From assembly GCA_003157945.1 (NCBI GenBank), contig PMFY01000034.1:277-23540 (forward strand): DNA of 23,264 nucleotides, read 5' to 3'. Positions 15,263-22,119 of the stretch are shown here, piece by piece. The DNA comes from Acidimicrobiaceae bacterium (lineage in GTDB: Bacteria; Actinomycetota; Acidimicrobiia; Acidimicrobiales; RAAP-2). Under the pieces are notes generated by a model. That model was not told the origin of the DNA. It saw only the letters and a list, made by a program, of their open reading frames with translations, and ran no database searches. The first letter of the stretch is position 1; every line of letters starts with the position of its first letter. The translations under genes were made by a program, and so were the position numbers.

Positions 15263-16642
15263 ATGTCCACGGACACCGCAGCCGCCCAGACCCAGTCGGA
15301 GCGCCTCGACGCGCTCATCGAGGACCAGGAGCGCCGGTTCGTCGAGCGGCAGCCGATGTCGGCCGGGCTGCGGGCCCGGGCCATGTCCTCGCTGGCCGGT
15401 GGGGTCACGTCCTCCTGGCAGATCACCACCCCCCAGGCCGTGTGGCTGAGCCGCGGCGAGGGCTCCAAGATCTACGACGTGGACGGCGGCGAGTACGTCG
15501 ACCTCCACGGCGGCTACGGCGCCGGACTGGCGGGACACGCCCACCCGGCCGTGGTGGCCGCCGTCACCCGTCAGGTGGCCAACGGCACCCACTTCGCCCA
15601 GCCCACCGAGGACGCCATCGTGGTGGCCGAGGAGCTGACCCGCCGCTTCGGCCTGCCCCAGTGGCGATTCAACAACTCGGGCACCGAGGCGACGATGGAT
15701 GCCATCCACCTCATGCGCTCGTTCACCGGTCGGGACCTGATCATCAAGGTGGAGGGCTGCTACCACGGCCACCACGACTCGGTGCAGGTGTCCGTCGCCC
15801 CCGAGCTCGACGAGGCCGGGCCGGCCGACGCGCCGAACAGCGTGCCGTCGTCGAGCGGCATCCCGAAGGCGATCACCGACCTCACGCTGGTGGTCGGCTA
15901 CAACGACCTCGCCGCCCTCGAGCGGGTCCTGGAGGCCCACCCCGGCCAGGTGGCCGGCATGATCCTCGAGCCGATCATGATGAACGCCGGCATCATCACC
16001 CCGGAGCCGGGCTACCTGGCCGGGGTGCGCGACCTGCTCCACGCCCACGGCGCCCTGCTCACCTTCGACGAGGTCAAGACCGGCCTCACGGCCGGCCCGT
16101 CGGGTGCGGTCGGGGTGGTCGGGGTGACCCCGGACATCGTCTGCCTGGCCAAGGCCATCGGCGGCGGCATCGCCTCGGCGGCCGTCGGCGGCACGACCGA
16201 GGTCATGGGGCACGTGGCCGAGGGCCACTACGAGATGGTCGGCACGTTCAACGGCAACCCGATGGCCATGGCGGCCACCCGGGCCATGCTCACCGAGGTG
16301 GCGACGGCCGACGCCTACGAGCGGATGGACCGCCTGGCGGCACGGATGGTGGCCGGCGTCGAGCGGTCGATCGCCGACCACCACCTGGCGGCCCACGTCG
16401 TGGCCGTCGGCGCCAAGGGCTGCATCGTCTTCCAGGACGCGCCGGTGCGCGACTACCGGGGCTTCGACTCGCTCGACGACCGCTTCAACCACGCCCACTG
16501 GCTCATCCAGCACAACGGCGGGGTGTTCCTGCCACCCTGGGGGAAGATGGAGCAGTGGCTCATCTCGACCCAGCACGATGACGCCGATGTCGACCGCTTC
16601 CTCGCCAACTTCGAGGAGTTGGCGACGGCGCTCGAGGTCTGA
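15263..16642 (+). CDS. Class III PLP-dependent aminotransferase (glutamate-1-semialdehyde-aminomutase-like)
   Basis: A 459-aa fold-type I PLP enzyme. Asp269 in LTFDEVKTGL contacts the pyridine nitrogen and Lys297 in CLAKAIGGGIASA is the Schiff-base lysine; NNSGTEATMDAIHL is the phosphate-binding region. It resembles GSA aminomutase and the class III transaminases labelled 'aspartate aminotransferase family'. The neighbourhood is catabolic, so transfer of an amino group from an amine or omega-amino acid is more likely than tetrapyrrole synthesis. ATG 15,263 has GGAG 5 nt upstream; the frame is open back to 15,185 but that part holds the promoter and operator. It is divergent from the aldehyde dehydrogenase and precedes the ABC importer operon. 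Confidence 0.88.
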   Translation: MSTDTAAAQTQSERLDALIEDQERRFVERQPMSAGLRARAMSSLAGGVTSSWQITTPQAVWLSRGEGSKIYDVDGGEYVDLHGGYGAGLAGHAHPAVVAAVTRQVANGTHFAQPTEDAIVVAEELTRRFGLPQWRFNNSGTEATMDAIHLMRSFTGRDLIIKVEGCYHGHHDSVQVSVAPELDEAGPADAPNSVPSSSGIPKAITDLTLVVGYNDLAALERVLEAHPGQVAGMILEPIMMNAGIITPEPGYLAGVRDLLHAHGALLTFDEVKTGLTAGPSGAVGVVGVTPDIVCLAKAIGGGIASAAVGGTTEVMGHVAEGHYEMVGTFNGNPMAMAATRAMLTEVATADAYERMDRLAARMVAGVERSIADHHLAAHVVAVGAKGCIVFQDAPVRDYRGFDSLDDRFNHAHWLIQHNGGVFLPPWGKMEQWLISTQHDDADVDRFLANFEELATALEV

Positions 16643-16666
16643 GGACACGGCGCCGGCCCGGAGCCC

Positions 16667-16695
16667 TTGCAGGCACCCCGGTCCGGTGCTTAGAT
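16667..16695 (+). promoter_or_regulatory. Promoter of the ABC importer operon
   Basis: TTGCAG (16,667-16,672), identical to the -35 of the aminotransferase promoter, a 17-nt spacer, then TTAGAT (16,690-16,695). The final T is again the first base of the operator. The leader to the ATG at 16,762 would be about 60 nt. Confidence 0.55.
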
Positions 16696-16708
16696 GAACG
16701 ACCATTCA
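16695..16708. promoter_or_regulatory. TetR-type operator, copy 2 (ABC importer operon)
   Basis: TGAACGACCATTCA, matching TGAnYGnnCAnTCA. It sits 53 bp before the binding-protein start and about 50 bp after the aminotransferase stop, so it marks a new transcription unit even though both genes point the same way. Confidence 0.75.
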
Positions 16709-16761
16709 GTACACAGCCGGATCACGTCGATCCGGACCGCATCCACCCCGGAGGTCAGGAC

Positions 16762-18042
16762 ATGACGTTCCATCCGCGTGAAGGCCGGTCGGGGAACGGG
16801 TCCGGTGGCGGGGCGGGAGTCTCCCGCCGGGCCTTCCTGGCCGGCGCCACCACCGCCGGGATGGCCGCCTTCCTGGCCGCGTGCGGCTCCTCCAGCAGCT
16901 CGTCGGGCACGACCACCACCACGGCCCCGTTGAAGTCATTGGCGCTGCCCCGGCCGGACGCGCCGGTCACGTGGCCGGTCTACGCCGACAACGCGGCCAT
17001 CGCCGACGGGCTCCAGCCCGAGAAGAACGCCACCCTGAAGCTCTACAACTGGGAGGCGTACATCAACCAGGCGGTCATCGACAACTTCCAGAAGAAGTAC
17101 GACTGCAAGGTCGAGGTGACCACCTTCAACACCATGACGGAGGCCATCGCCAAGCTCCGGTCGGGGCAGTTCGACTTCGACGTCTTCGTTCCCACGGTGG
17201 ACGTGCTCGGCCAGCTCGTCGGGGCCAAGCTCATCCGGCCCCTCAACCACTCCTACATCCCCAACATCTCCCAGAACTGGTCCGAGTTCACCAACCCCTT
17301 CTACGACCAGAACTGGCTGTACACGGTGCCGTACACGATCTACACCACGGGCATCTCCTGGCGGAAGGACCACGTGTCCGGCTCGCCCGCCGACCTGGCC
17401 AACGGCTGGGCCTTCCCCTGGCAGGCGAAGTACAAGGGGAAGGTCGCCGTCCTCGACGACTACCGCGAGGGCCTCACCCTCGGGATGATGAAGAACGGCG
17501 ACTTCGACCCCAACACCTCGGACCAGTCGGTGCTGCAGGCGGCCACCCAGTCACTCCTCGACCTCGACTCGCTCGTCGGACTCCACATCGACAACAACGA
17601 CTACACGTCCATCCCGTCCGGACAGACCTGGATCCACCAGGCGTGGTCGGGCGACATGGCGGCGGCGGCCAACTACATGCCCAAGGGCACGCCGGTCGAC
17701 GTGGTCGGCTACTGGTTCCCGGCGAGCGGCGTCGGCCCCGTGGCCAACGACACGATGGCCGTGCTGTCCTCCGGCAAGAACCCGGTCCTCGCCCACCTGT
17801 TCATCGACTACTTCAACGACCTGCCGAACGTTCTGGAGAACATCTCGTTCAACGGCTACATGCAGCCCAACAACGGCGTGACCGAGCAGGTGCTGGTGCA
17901 GCAGGGGATCCTGCCACCGACCCTCACCTCCACCGTCGTGACCGAGTCGATGTTCAAGGCGGGCACGTTCCAGCTCGAACTGGCGCCGGCGCTCGACGCC
18001 GAGTACCAGGCCGCCTGGCTGCGCGTCAGCGGCGGCGTGTGA
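16762..18042 (+). CDS. Spermidine/putrescine-type ABC substrate-binding lipoprotein (Tat-exported)
   Basis: A 426-aa PotD-like binding protein, anchored outside the membrane by lipid. The N-terminus has a twin-arginine signal, SRRAFLAG (Arg22-Arg23), a hydrophobic stretch and lipobox LAAC with acylated Cys41, then a Ser/Thr-rich linker. The mature part starts with the family phrase LKLYNWEAYINQAVIDNFQ and has RSGQFDFDVFVPT and a C-terminal SBP domain. It is longer than PotD because of the signal and linker. GGAGG lies 7 nt before the ATG. It is first in an operon with two permeases under operator copy 2. Polyamine is the default ligand; other cationic amines or amino compounds are possible. 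Confidence 0.9.
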   Translation: MTFHPREGRSGNGSGGGAGVSRRAFLAGATTAGMAAFLAACGSSSSSSGTTTTTAPLKSLALPRPDAPVTWPVYADNAAIADGLQPEKNATLKLYNWEAYINQAVIDNFQKKYDCKVEVTTFNTMTEAIAKLRSGQFDFDVFVPTVDVLGQLVGAKLIRPLNHSYIPNISQNWSEFTNPFYDQNWLYTVPYTIYTTGISWRKDHVSGSPADLANGWAFPWQAKYKGKVAVLDDYREGLTLGMMKNGDFDPNTSDQSVLQAATQSLLDLDSLVGLHIDNNDYTSIPSGQTWIHQAWSGDMAAAANYMPKGTPVDVVGYWFPASGVGPVANDTMAVLSSGKNPVLAHLFIDYFNDLPNVLENISFNGYMQPNNGVTEQVLVQQGILPPTLTSTVVTESMFKAGTFQLELAPALDAEYQAAWLRVSGGV

Positions 18043-18055
18043 TGGACACCTGACC

Positions 18056-18982
18056 TTGGCCGGGAGCCGCACGGGCCACGCCGGCCGGCCGGGCCGCGGG
18101 CGGTGGCTGTGGGCCGGGTTCGCCATGCCCGGGATCATCTGGCTGGTCATCCTGTTCCTCGTGCCCTTCTACACGGTGCTGGCCATCGCCGGGGGCACGC
18201 TCAACGCCATCTTCGAGACGCCCGTCCCGATCTGGAACCCGCTGAGGTGGACCGGCTCGGCCTACGCCACCGTGTACCACCTGTTCTTCGGCCAGGGGTC
18301 CTTCGTGTGGCCGATCTTCCTGCGGACCCTCTGGTACGTGGCCGTCGCCTCCCTGATCTCGCTGGTCGTGGCCTACCCGGCCGCCTACTTCGTCGCCCGC
18401 TTCGCCGGCCGGCGCAAGGGGCTCTTCCTGGCCCTGCTCATCGCCCCGTTCTGGATCAGCTACATGATGCGGATGCTGGCCTGGATCGACCTGTTGCAGA
18501 CCGACGGCTACGTCAACCGGGCCCTGGTCGACCTGCACCTCGTGTCCCAGCCCGTGGACTGGCTCGGCGGCAAGTCGGCCACGGTCATCCTCGGTCTCGT
18601 CTACGGCTACATCCCCTATCTCATCCTGGTCCTCTACGCCGGCCTCGACCGGATCGACCCGCGGCTCATCGAGGCCGGCCGGGACCTCGGCCTCAACCGG
18701 GTCCGGACCTTCTGGCACGTGACGCTCCCCCTCAGCCGTCAGGCGATCCTGACCGGGATGCTGATCACCGTCCTGCCGATGATGGGCGACTACTTCACCA
18801 ACCAGCTGCTGTCCGGGGCGCAGTCGACGTCCATGATCGGCAACGTGATCGACAGCCAGCTCAACAATTCGACCCAGGAGGCCCAGGGGGCCGCCCTGTC
18901 GATCCTGTTGCTCGGCTTCCTGCTGGCGCCGATGCTGTACTACGTGCGCAAGACCCGCGAGGCATCGGCGGAGGCCTACTGA
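18056..18982 (+). CDS. ABC transporter permease, PotB-like
   Basis: A 308-aa membrane permease of the polyamine-importer type. The first transmembrane helix is MPGIIWLVILFLVPFYTVL, preceded by a short basic segment, and about five more helices follow. The EAA loop that docks the ATPase is IEAGRDLGLNRVRTFWHVTLPLS (about residues 203-225). I place the start at TTG 18,056, because no ATG or GTG is available before the first helix; the ATG at 18,125 would cut into the positively charged lead. The gene follows the binding protein by 13 bp and overlaps the next permease by one base (TGATG). Confidence 0.88.
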   Translation: MAGSRTGHAGRPGRGRWLWAGFAMPGIIWLVILFLVPFYTVLAIAGGTLNAIFETPVPIWNPLRWTGSAYATVYHLFFGQGSFVWPIFLRTLWYVAVASLISLVVAYPAAYFVARFAGRRKGLFLALLIAPFWISYMMRMLAWIDLLQTDGYVNRALVDLHLVSQPVDWLGGKSATVILGLVYGYIPYLILVLYAGLDRIDPRLIEAGRDLGLNRVRTFWHVTLPLSRQAILTGMLITVLPMMGDYFTNQLLSGAQSTSMIGNVIDSQLNNSTQEAQGAALSILLLGFLLAPMLYYVRKTREASAEAY

Positions 18983-19959
18983 TGACCCTCACCGCCGACG
19001 CCCCGACGGGAACGCCTGCCGACCGGGTCCCGGACGACGGGGGGACGGCCCCGCCGGCGCCGCCGGCGCCGAGGGCGGCCCGCCGGCGGCCACCGTGGCG
19101 GAACCCGTGGCGCCGAGCCTGGTTCCTGGAGGGCTTCACCTGGCTCTACCTGCTGTGGTCGATCGTCCCCATCGCCATCGCCGTCCTGTTCTCGTTCAAC
19201 GACGGTAAGTCCCAGAGCGTCTGGCAGGGCTTCTCCACCCGGTGGTACTGGGGGGATCCGGTCAACTCGGTGGCCAACAACCCGCAGCTCCGCAACGCCG
19301 TGATCCAGACGTTCCGGCTCGCTTTCCTGGTCACCATCATCGCCGTCCCCATCGGTGTCGCCTTCGCCATCGGCATCCAGCGCTGGCACTCCCGGACGTC
19401 CACCACCTTCAACTTCGTGATGGTGTTCTCCTACGTGATCCCGGAGCTGATCTTCGGTGTCGCCATGTTCTTCCTCTTCACCCAGCTCTTCACCTCGATC
19501 CACCTGGGGACGGAGGCGGAGGTGCTGGGCCTGGTGACGTGGAACTTCTCGTGGCCGGCGATCATCGTCCTGGCGCGCCTGGCGTCGATCGGCAGCTCCT
19601 ACGAGGAGGCCGCGGCCGACCTGGGCGCGTCGCGGACCCAGGCCGTGCGGCGCGTGCTCCTCCCCCTGCTGATGCCCGCCATCTTCGCCAGCGCCGTGCT
19701 GGTGTTCGCCAGTGTCGTCGACGACTTCGTGGTGGTCGACCTGCTGTCCGGCTCGGCCGACACCCAACCCATGTCGGTGATCATCTACTCGACCAGCCAC
19801 GGCGGCAACGGTGGCCCGGCCCTCAATGCCCTGGCCACCATCATGCTGGTCATGAGCTTCGCCGTGGCCACGATCGGCTTCGTGGCCTACCGCTGGATGA
19901 CGCGGGGTGAGCGGGGCGCCAACCGCCAGGAGGCGATGACCTCCATCGCCGGCATGTAG
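18982..19959 (+). CDS. ABC transporter permease, PotC-like
   Basis: A 325-aa second permease of the importer. A Pro/Arg/Ala-rich cytoplasmic N-terminus of about 45 residues precedes the first transmembrane helix (LLWSIVPIAIAVLFSF). The EAA loop is YEEAAADLGASRTQAVRRVLLPLL. The segment after it, FASVVDDFVVVDLLSG, is typical of PotC/YdcV-type subunits. The ATG overlaps the PotB stop and GGAGG lies 7 nt upstream, so translation is probably coupled. It ends 17 bp from the convergent ATPase gene. Confidence 0.9.
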   Translation: MTLTADAPTGTPADRVPDDGGTAPPAPPAPRAARRRPPWRNPWRRAWFLEGFTWLYLLWSIVPIAIAVLFSFNDGKSQSVWQGFSTRWYWGDPVNSVANNPQLRNAVIQTFRLAFLVTIIAVPIGVAFAIGIQRWHSRTSTTFNFVMVFSYVIPELIFGVAMFFLFTQLFTSIHLGTEAEVLGLVTWNFSWPAIIVLARLASIGSSYEEAAADLGASRTQAVRRVLLPLLMPAIFASAVLVFASVVDDFVVVDLLSGSADTQPMSVIIYSTSHGGNGGPALNALATIMLVMSFAVATIGFVAYRWMTRGERGANRQEAMTSIAGM

Positions 19960-19960
19960 T

Positions 19961-19975
19961 CCCGGCGACGCCGGG
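19961..19975. terminator. Minimal hairpin between convergent permease and ATPase genes
   Basis: CCCGGC-GAC-GCCGGG, a 6-bp stem with a 3-nt loop, fills almost all of the 17-bp gap between the stops of the permease (19,959) and the ATPase (19,977). There is no T-run. T-less terminators are reported in actinobacteria, so it may end both units, but this is inferred from position. Confidence 0.45.
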
Positions 19976-19976
19976 C

Positions 19977-21122
19977 TCAGGCCACCGGCTGGGTGGTCGG
20001 CACCGTGGGTTCCGGCAGCGCCGGGTCCTCGATGACCGGCGCGTGCCCGTGGGGCAGCACCCGGAGGGCATCGACGGGCAGGTGGACGCGCACGGCGTCG
20101 CCCTGGGCGTACTGCGTGTGCTCACCGGTGTTCTGCACCAGCGCCTGGAGCCGGGATCCCTCCGCCAGGCGCAGGATGACCTGGGTGGCCGAGCCGAGGA
20201 ACACCAGGCGTTCGACCATGGCCGGGACCCGGTTGGGTCCGGACGAGTCATAGGGCTCGATGGCCACCCGCTCGGGCCGGATGGCCAGCAGGACCGCCCC
20301 TGACGAGCCGGTCGCCCCCTGGGCGGCGCGCAGGTCGAAGTCGCCCAGCCGGATCCGACACGCCGTGTCCGGGCCGCAACCGGACGCGTGGGCCTCCATC
20401 AGGTTGGAGACGCCCAGGAAGTCGGCGACGTAGGCGGTGGCGGGCTGCTCGTAGACCTCGTCGGGCGGCCCCACCTGGGCCACCCGGCCCTCCTCCATGA
20501 CGGCCAGCCGGTCCGACATGGTCAGGGCCTCCTCCTGGTCGTGGGTGACGTACAGGAACGTGATCCCGACGTGTTCCTGGAGGGCCTTCAGCTCCACCTG
20601 CAGGGCGCGCCGGAGCTTGGCGTCGAGCGCGCCGAGGGGCTCGTCGAGCAGCAGGACGGCCGGGTTGAGCACCAGGGCCCGCGCCAGCGCCACCCGCTGC
20701 TGCTGGCCGCCGGAGAGCTGGCCGGGGCGCCGCTTGCCGTAGCCCTGCAGCTGCACCAGCTCCAGGGCGGCACCCACCCGCTCCGCCGTCTCGGCCTTGG
20801 TGGCGTTCTGGTAGCGGAGGCCGAAGGCGACGTTGTCGGTCACCGTCAGGAAGGGGAAGAGGGCGTAGCTCTGGAAGACGGTGTTGACGTTGCGCTTGTG
20901 CGGGGGACGGCGGGCCACGTCCTCGCCGTCCAGGAGGATGGCGCCGCTGGTGGGCTCCTCGAAGCCGGCCACCAGGCGCAGCGTGGTCGTCTTGCCGCAG
21001 CCCGACGGGCCGAGGATCGAGAAGAACTCACCCGAGGGGATGTGGAGGTCGATACCGGCCACGGCCTCGACCTCGTCGAACCGCTTGGTCAGCGCCACCA
21101 GCTGCACCTCACCACCGGCCAT
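19977..21122 (-). CDS. ABC transporter ATP-binding protein, PotA-like
   Basis: A 381-aa ATPase energising the importer from the cytoplasmic side. Walker A is GPSGCGKTT (residues 38-46). The signature is LSGGQQQRVALARAL, Walker B is VLLLDEPLGALD, and the switch His is in YVTHDQEEAL. The C-terminal ~120 residues form a TOBE-type regulatory domain (AIRPERVAIEP and following). I start at ATG 21,122, where GGAGG lies 5 nt upstream; the frame is open further back, but that part holds the operator and promoter. It lies on the opposite strand from its permeases yet has its own copy of the shared operator. Confidence 0.93.
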   Translation of the reverse strand: MAGGEVQLVALTKRFDEVEAVAGIDLHIPSGEFFSILGPSGCGKTTTLRLVAGFEEPTSGAILLDGEDVARRPPHKRNVNTVFQSYALFPFLTVTDNVAFGLRYQNATKAETAERVGAALELVQLQGYGKRRPGQLSGGQQQRVALARALVLNPAVLLLDEPLGALDAKLRRALQVELKALQEHVGITFLYVTHDQEEALTMSDRLAVMEEGRVAQVGPPDEVYEQPATAYVADFLGVSNLMEAHASGCGPDTACRIRLGDFDLRAAQGATGSSGAVLLAIRPERVAIEPYDSSGPNRVPAMVERLVFLGSATQVILRLAEGSRLQALVQNTGEHTQYAQGDAVRVHLPVDALRVLPHGHAPVIEDPALPEPTVPTTQPVA

Positions 21123-21194
21123 GGCTGCCTCCTCTCCCCTGTCGTCCCGGGACGACGCCCCGCACCACCCGGGCCGCCCGGGACGCATCCCGGT

Positions 21195-21208
21195 TGAATG
21201 GTCACTCA
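21195..21208. promoter_or_regulatory. TetR-type operator, copy 3 (ATPase gene)
   Basis: On the plus strand TGAATGGTCACTCA, an almost perfect TGAnTGnnCAnTCA palindrome. It lies 73 bp upstream of the ATPase start, in the gap to the tetR stop. Confidence 0.75.
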
Positions 21209-21236
21209 GTGTAGGGAGCGCGGCGCCCGGACACCA
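21208..21236 (-). promoter_or_regulatory. Promoter of the PotA-like ATPase gene
   Basis: On the minus strand a TACACT -10 (21,213-21,208) is identical to that of the aminotransferase promoter, and its last T is the first base of the operator read on this strand. At 17 nt upstream is TGGTGT (21,236-21,231), a poor -35. Confidence 0.5.
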
Positions 21237-21267
21237 GCCCCGGACCCCCATGGTGCAGCGGCACGGG

Positions 21268-21963
21268 TCAGCGGCGCGCCCCGCCGCCCTTCCCCTTGCC
21301 CTTAGCGGAGCGGCCGTCGCCGGCCTCGGCACCGGACCAGGCGAAGCCCAGTCGGTCGGCGGCGAACGTCATGGCGCAGGCGAAGGCCGTCTCGGGGCCC
21401 ACGACCGGGTCCTCGAGGGCGATCTGCACGGCGAACCCGTCGAGGAGAGCCGACAGCGTGATGGCGAACTCCGTGGGGTCGACCGGGGAGAACTCGCCCG
21501 ACGCCTCGCCCGCCACCACCACCTCGGCGATGGTCGCCCGCCACCGGGCGTCGAAGTCGGCGCGCACCCGGGCCACCTCGGGGTGGCGGACGGCCTGCGC
21601 CCAGAGGTCGAGCCACAGCGCCCACGGTTCGGGCAGCTCCTCGTCGGCCTGGGGCAGGCACGTGGCGGCGATGATCCACTCCAGCCGTCCGGCCGCACCC
21701 TCGATGGCGGCCATGCGGGCGGCCCCCAGGTCGTACCAGTGGTCCTCGGCCAGGCGCACGGCCTCGGTCAGGAGGTTGTCCTTGGTCGTGAAGTAGTAGA
21801 TGACGAGGGCGGGGCTGGTACCGGCCCGCTCGGCGACGTCGGCGATGCGCGTGTCGGGGTAGCCGCGTTCGACGATGACGTCGAGCGCGGCCCGGATCAT
21901 GTCCTCGCGTCGCTTGTCGGCGGTCGCCGCGGAGGCGGCCGGGGTCGCCTGGTCGTCGTTCAT
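21268..21963 (-). CDS. TetR-family transcriptional regulator
   Basis: A 231-aa repressor-type protein. The N-terminal helix-turn-helix covers about residues 18-64: DMIRAALDVIVERGYPDTRIADVAERAGTSPALVIYYF, ending with the family phrase YYFTTKDNLL. The C-terminal ligand domain includes GFAVQIALEDPVV near its dimerisation helices. It ends in a Lys/Gly-rich tail (KGKGKGGGARR). I choose ATG 21,963, with GGAAGG 6 nt upstream; an in-frame start at 22,023 is possible. It lies between the ATPase gene and the FAD oxidoreductase, each preceded by the shared operator, and is the obvious candidate to bind all four copies. The inducer is unknown, perhaps the imported amine or its aldehyde. Confidence 0.92.
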   Translation of the reverse strand: MNDDQATPAASAATADKRREDMIRAALDVIVERGYPDTRIADVAERAGTSPALVIYYFTTKDNLLTEAVRLAEDHWYDLGAARMAAIEGAAGRLEWIIAATCLPQADEELPEPWALWLDLWAQAVRHPEVARVRADFDARWRATIAEVVVAGEASGEFSPVDPTEFAITLSALLDGFAVQIALEDPVVGPETAFACAMTFAADRLGFAWSGAEAGDGRSAKGKGKGGGARR

Positions 21964-22035
21964 CTCCACCCTTCCGTCGGCACCGCCGTCTCCGTGCACC
22001 GTAGTGCGCCCCGGGTGGGGCACCCCCGATCGGCC

Positions 22036-22064
22036 TTGTCGCCGGAGGGTGCCCCGGTTAGGCT
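22036..22064 (+). promoter_or_regulatory. Promoter of the FAD oxidoreductase
   Basis: TTGTCG (22,036-22,041), a 17-nt spacer, then TAGGCT (22,059-22,064), a good actinobacterial -10. The last T starts the operator. The leader to the ATG at 22,120 would be about 49 nt. Confidence 0.6.
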
Positions 22065-22077
22065 GAACGATCAGTCA
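22064..22077. promoter_or_regulatory. TetR-type operator, copy 4 (tetR / FAD oxidoreductase)
   Basis: TGAACGATCAGTCA, matching TGAnYGnnCAnTCA. It lies between the divergent tetR and oxidoreductase genes, 101 bp from the tetR start and 43 bp from the oxidoreductase start, so it could control both, including autoregulation of tetR. Confidence 0.75.
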
Positions 22078-22119
22078 ATACTCGCACGGGTCGAGCCCGG
22101 TGACTCCGAAGGGGACGCA

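Noticed and set aside
12562..16581. A 1339-codon plus-strand open frame
   Set aside because: It runs through the decarboxylase, antisense to the aldehyde dehydrogenase and through the aminotransferase, all with clear catalytic residues. Its own translation is low-complexity Arg/Gly/Pro, a GC-rich shadow.
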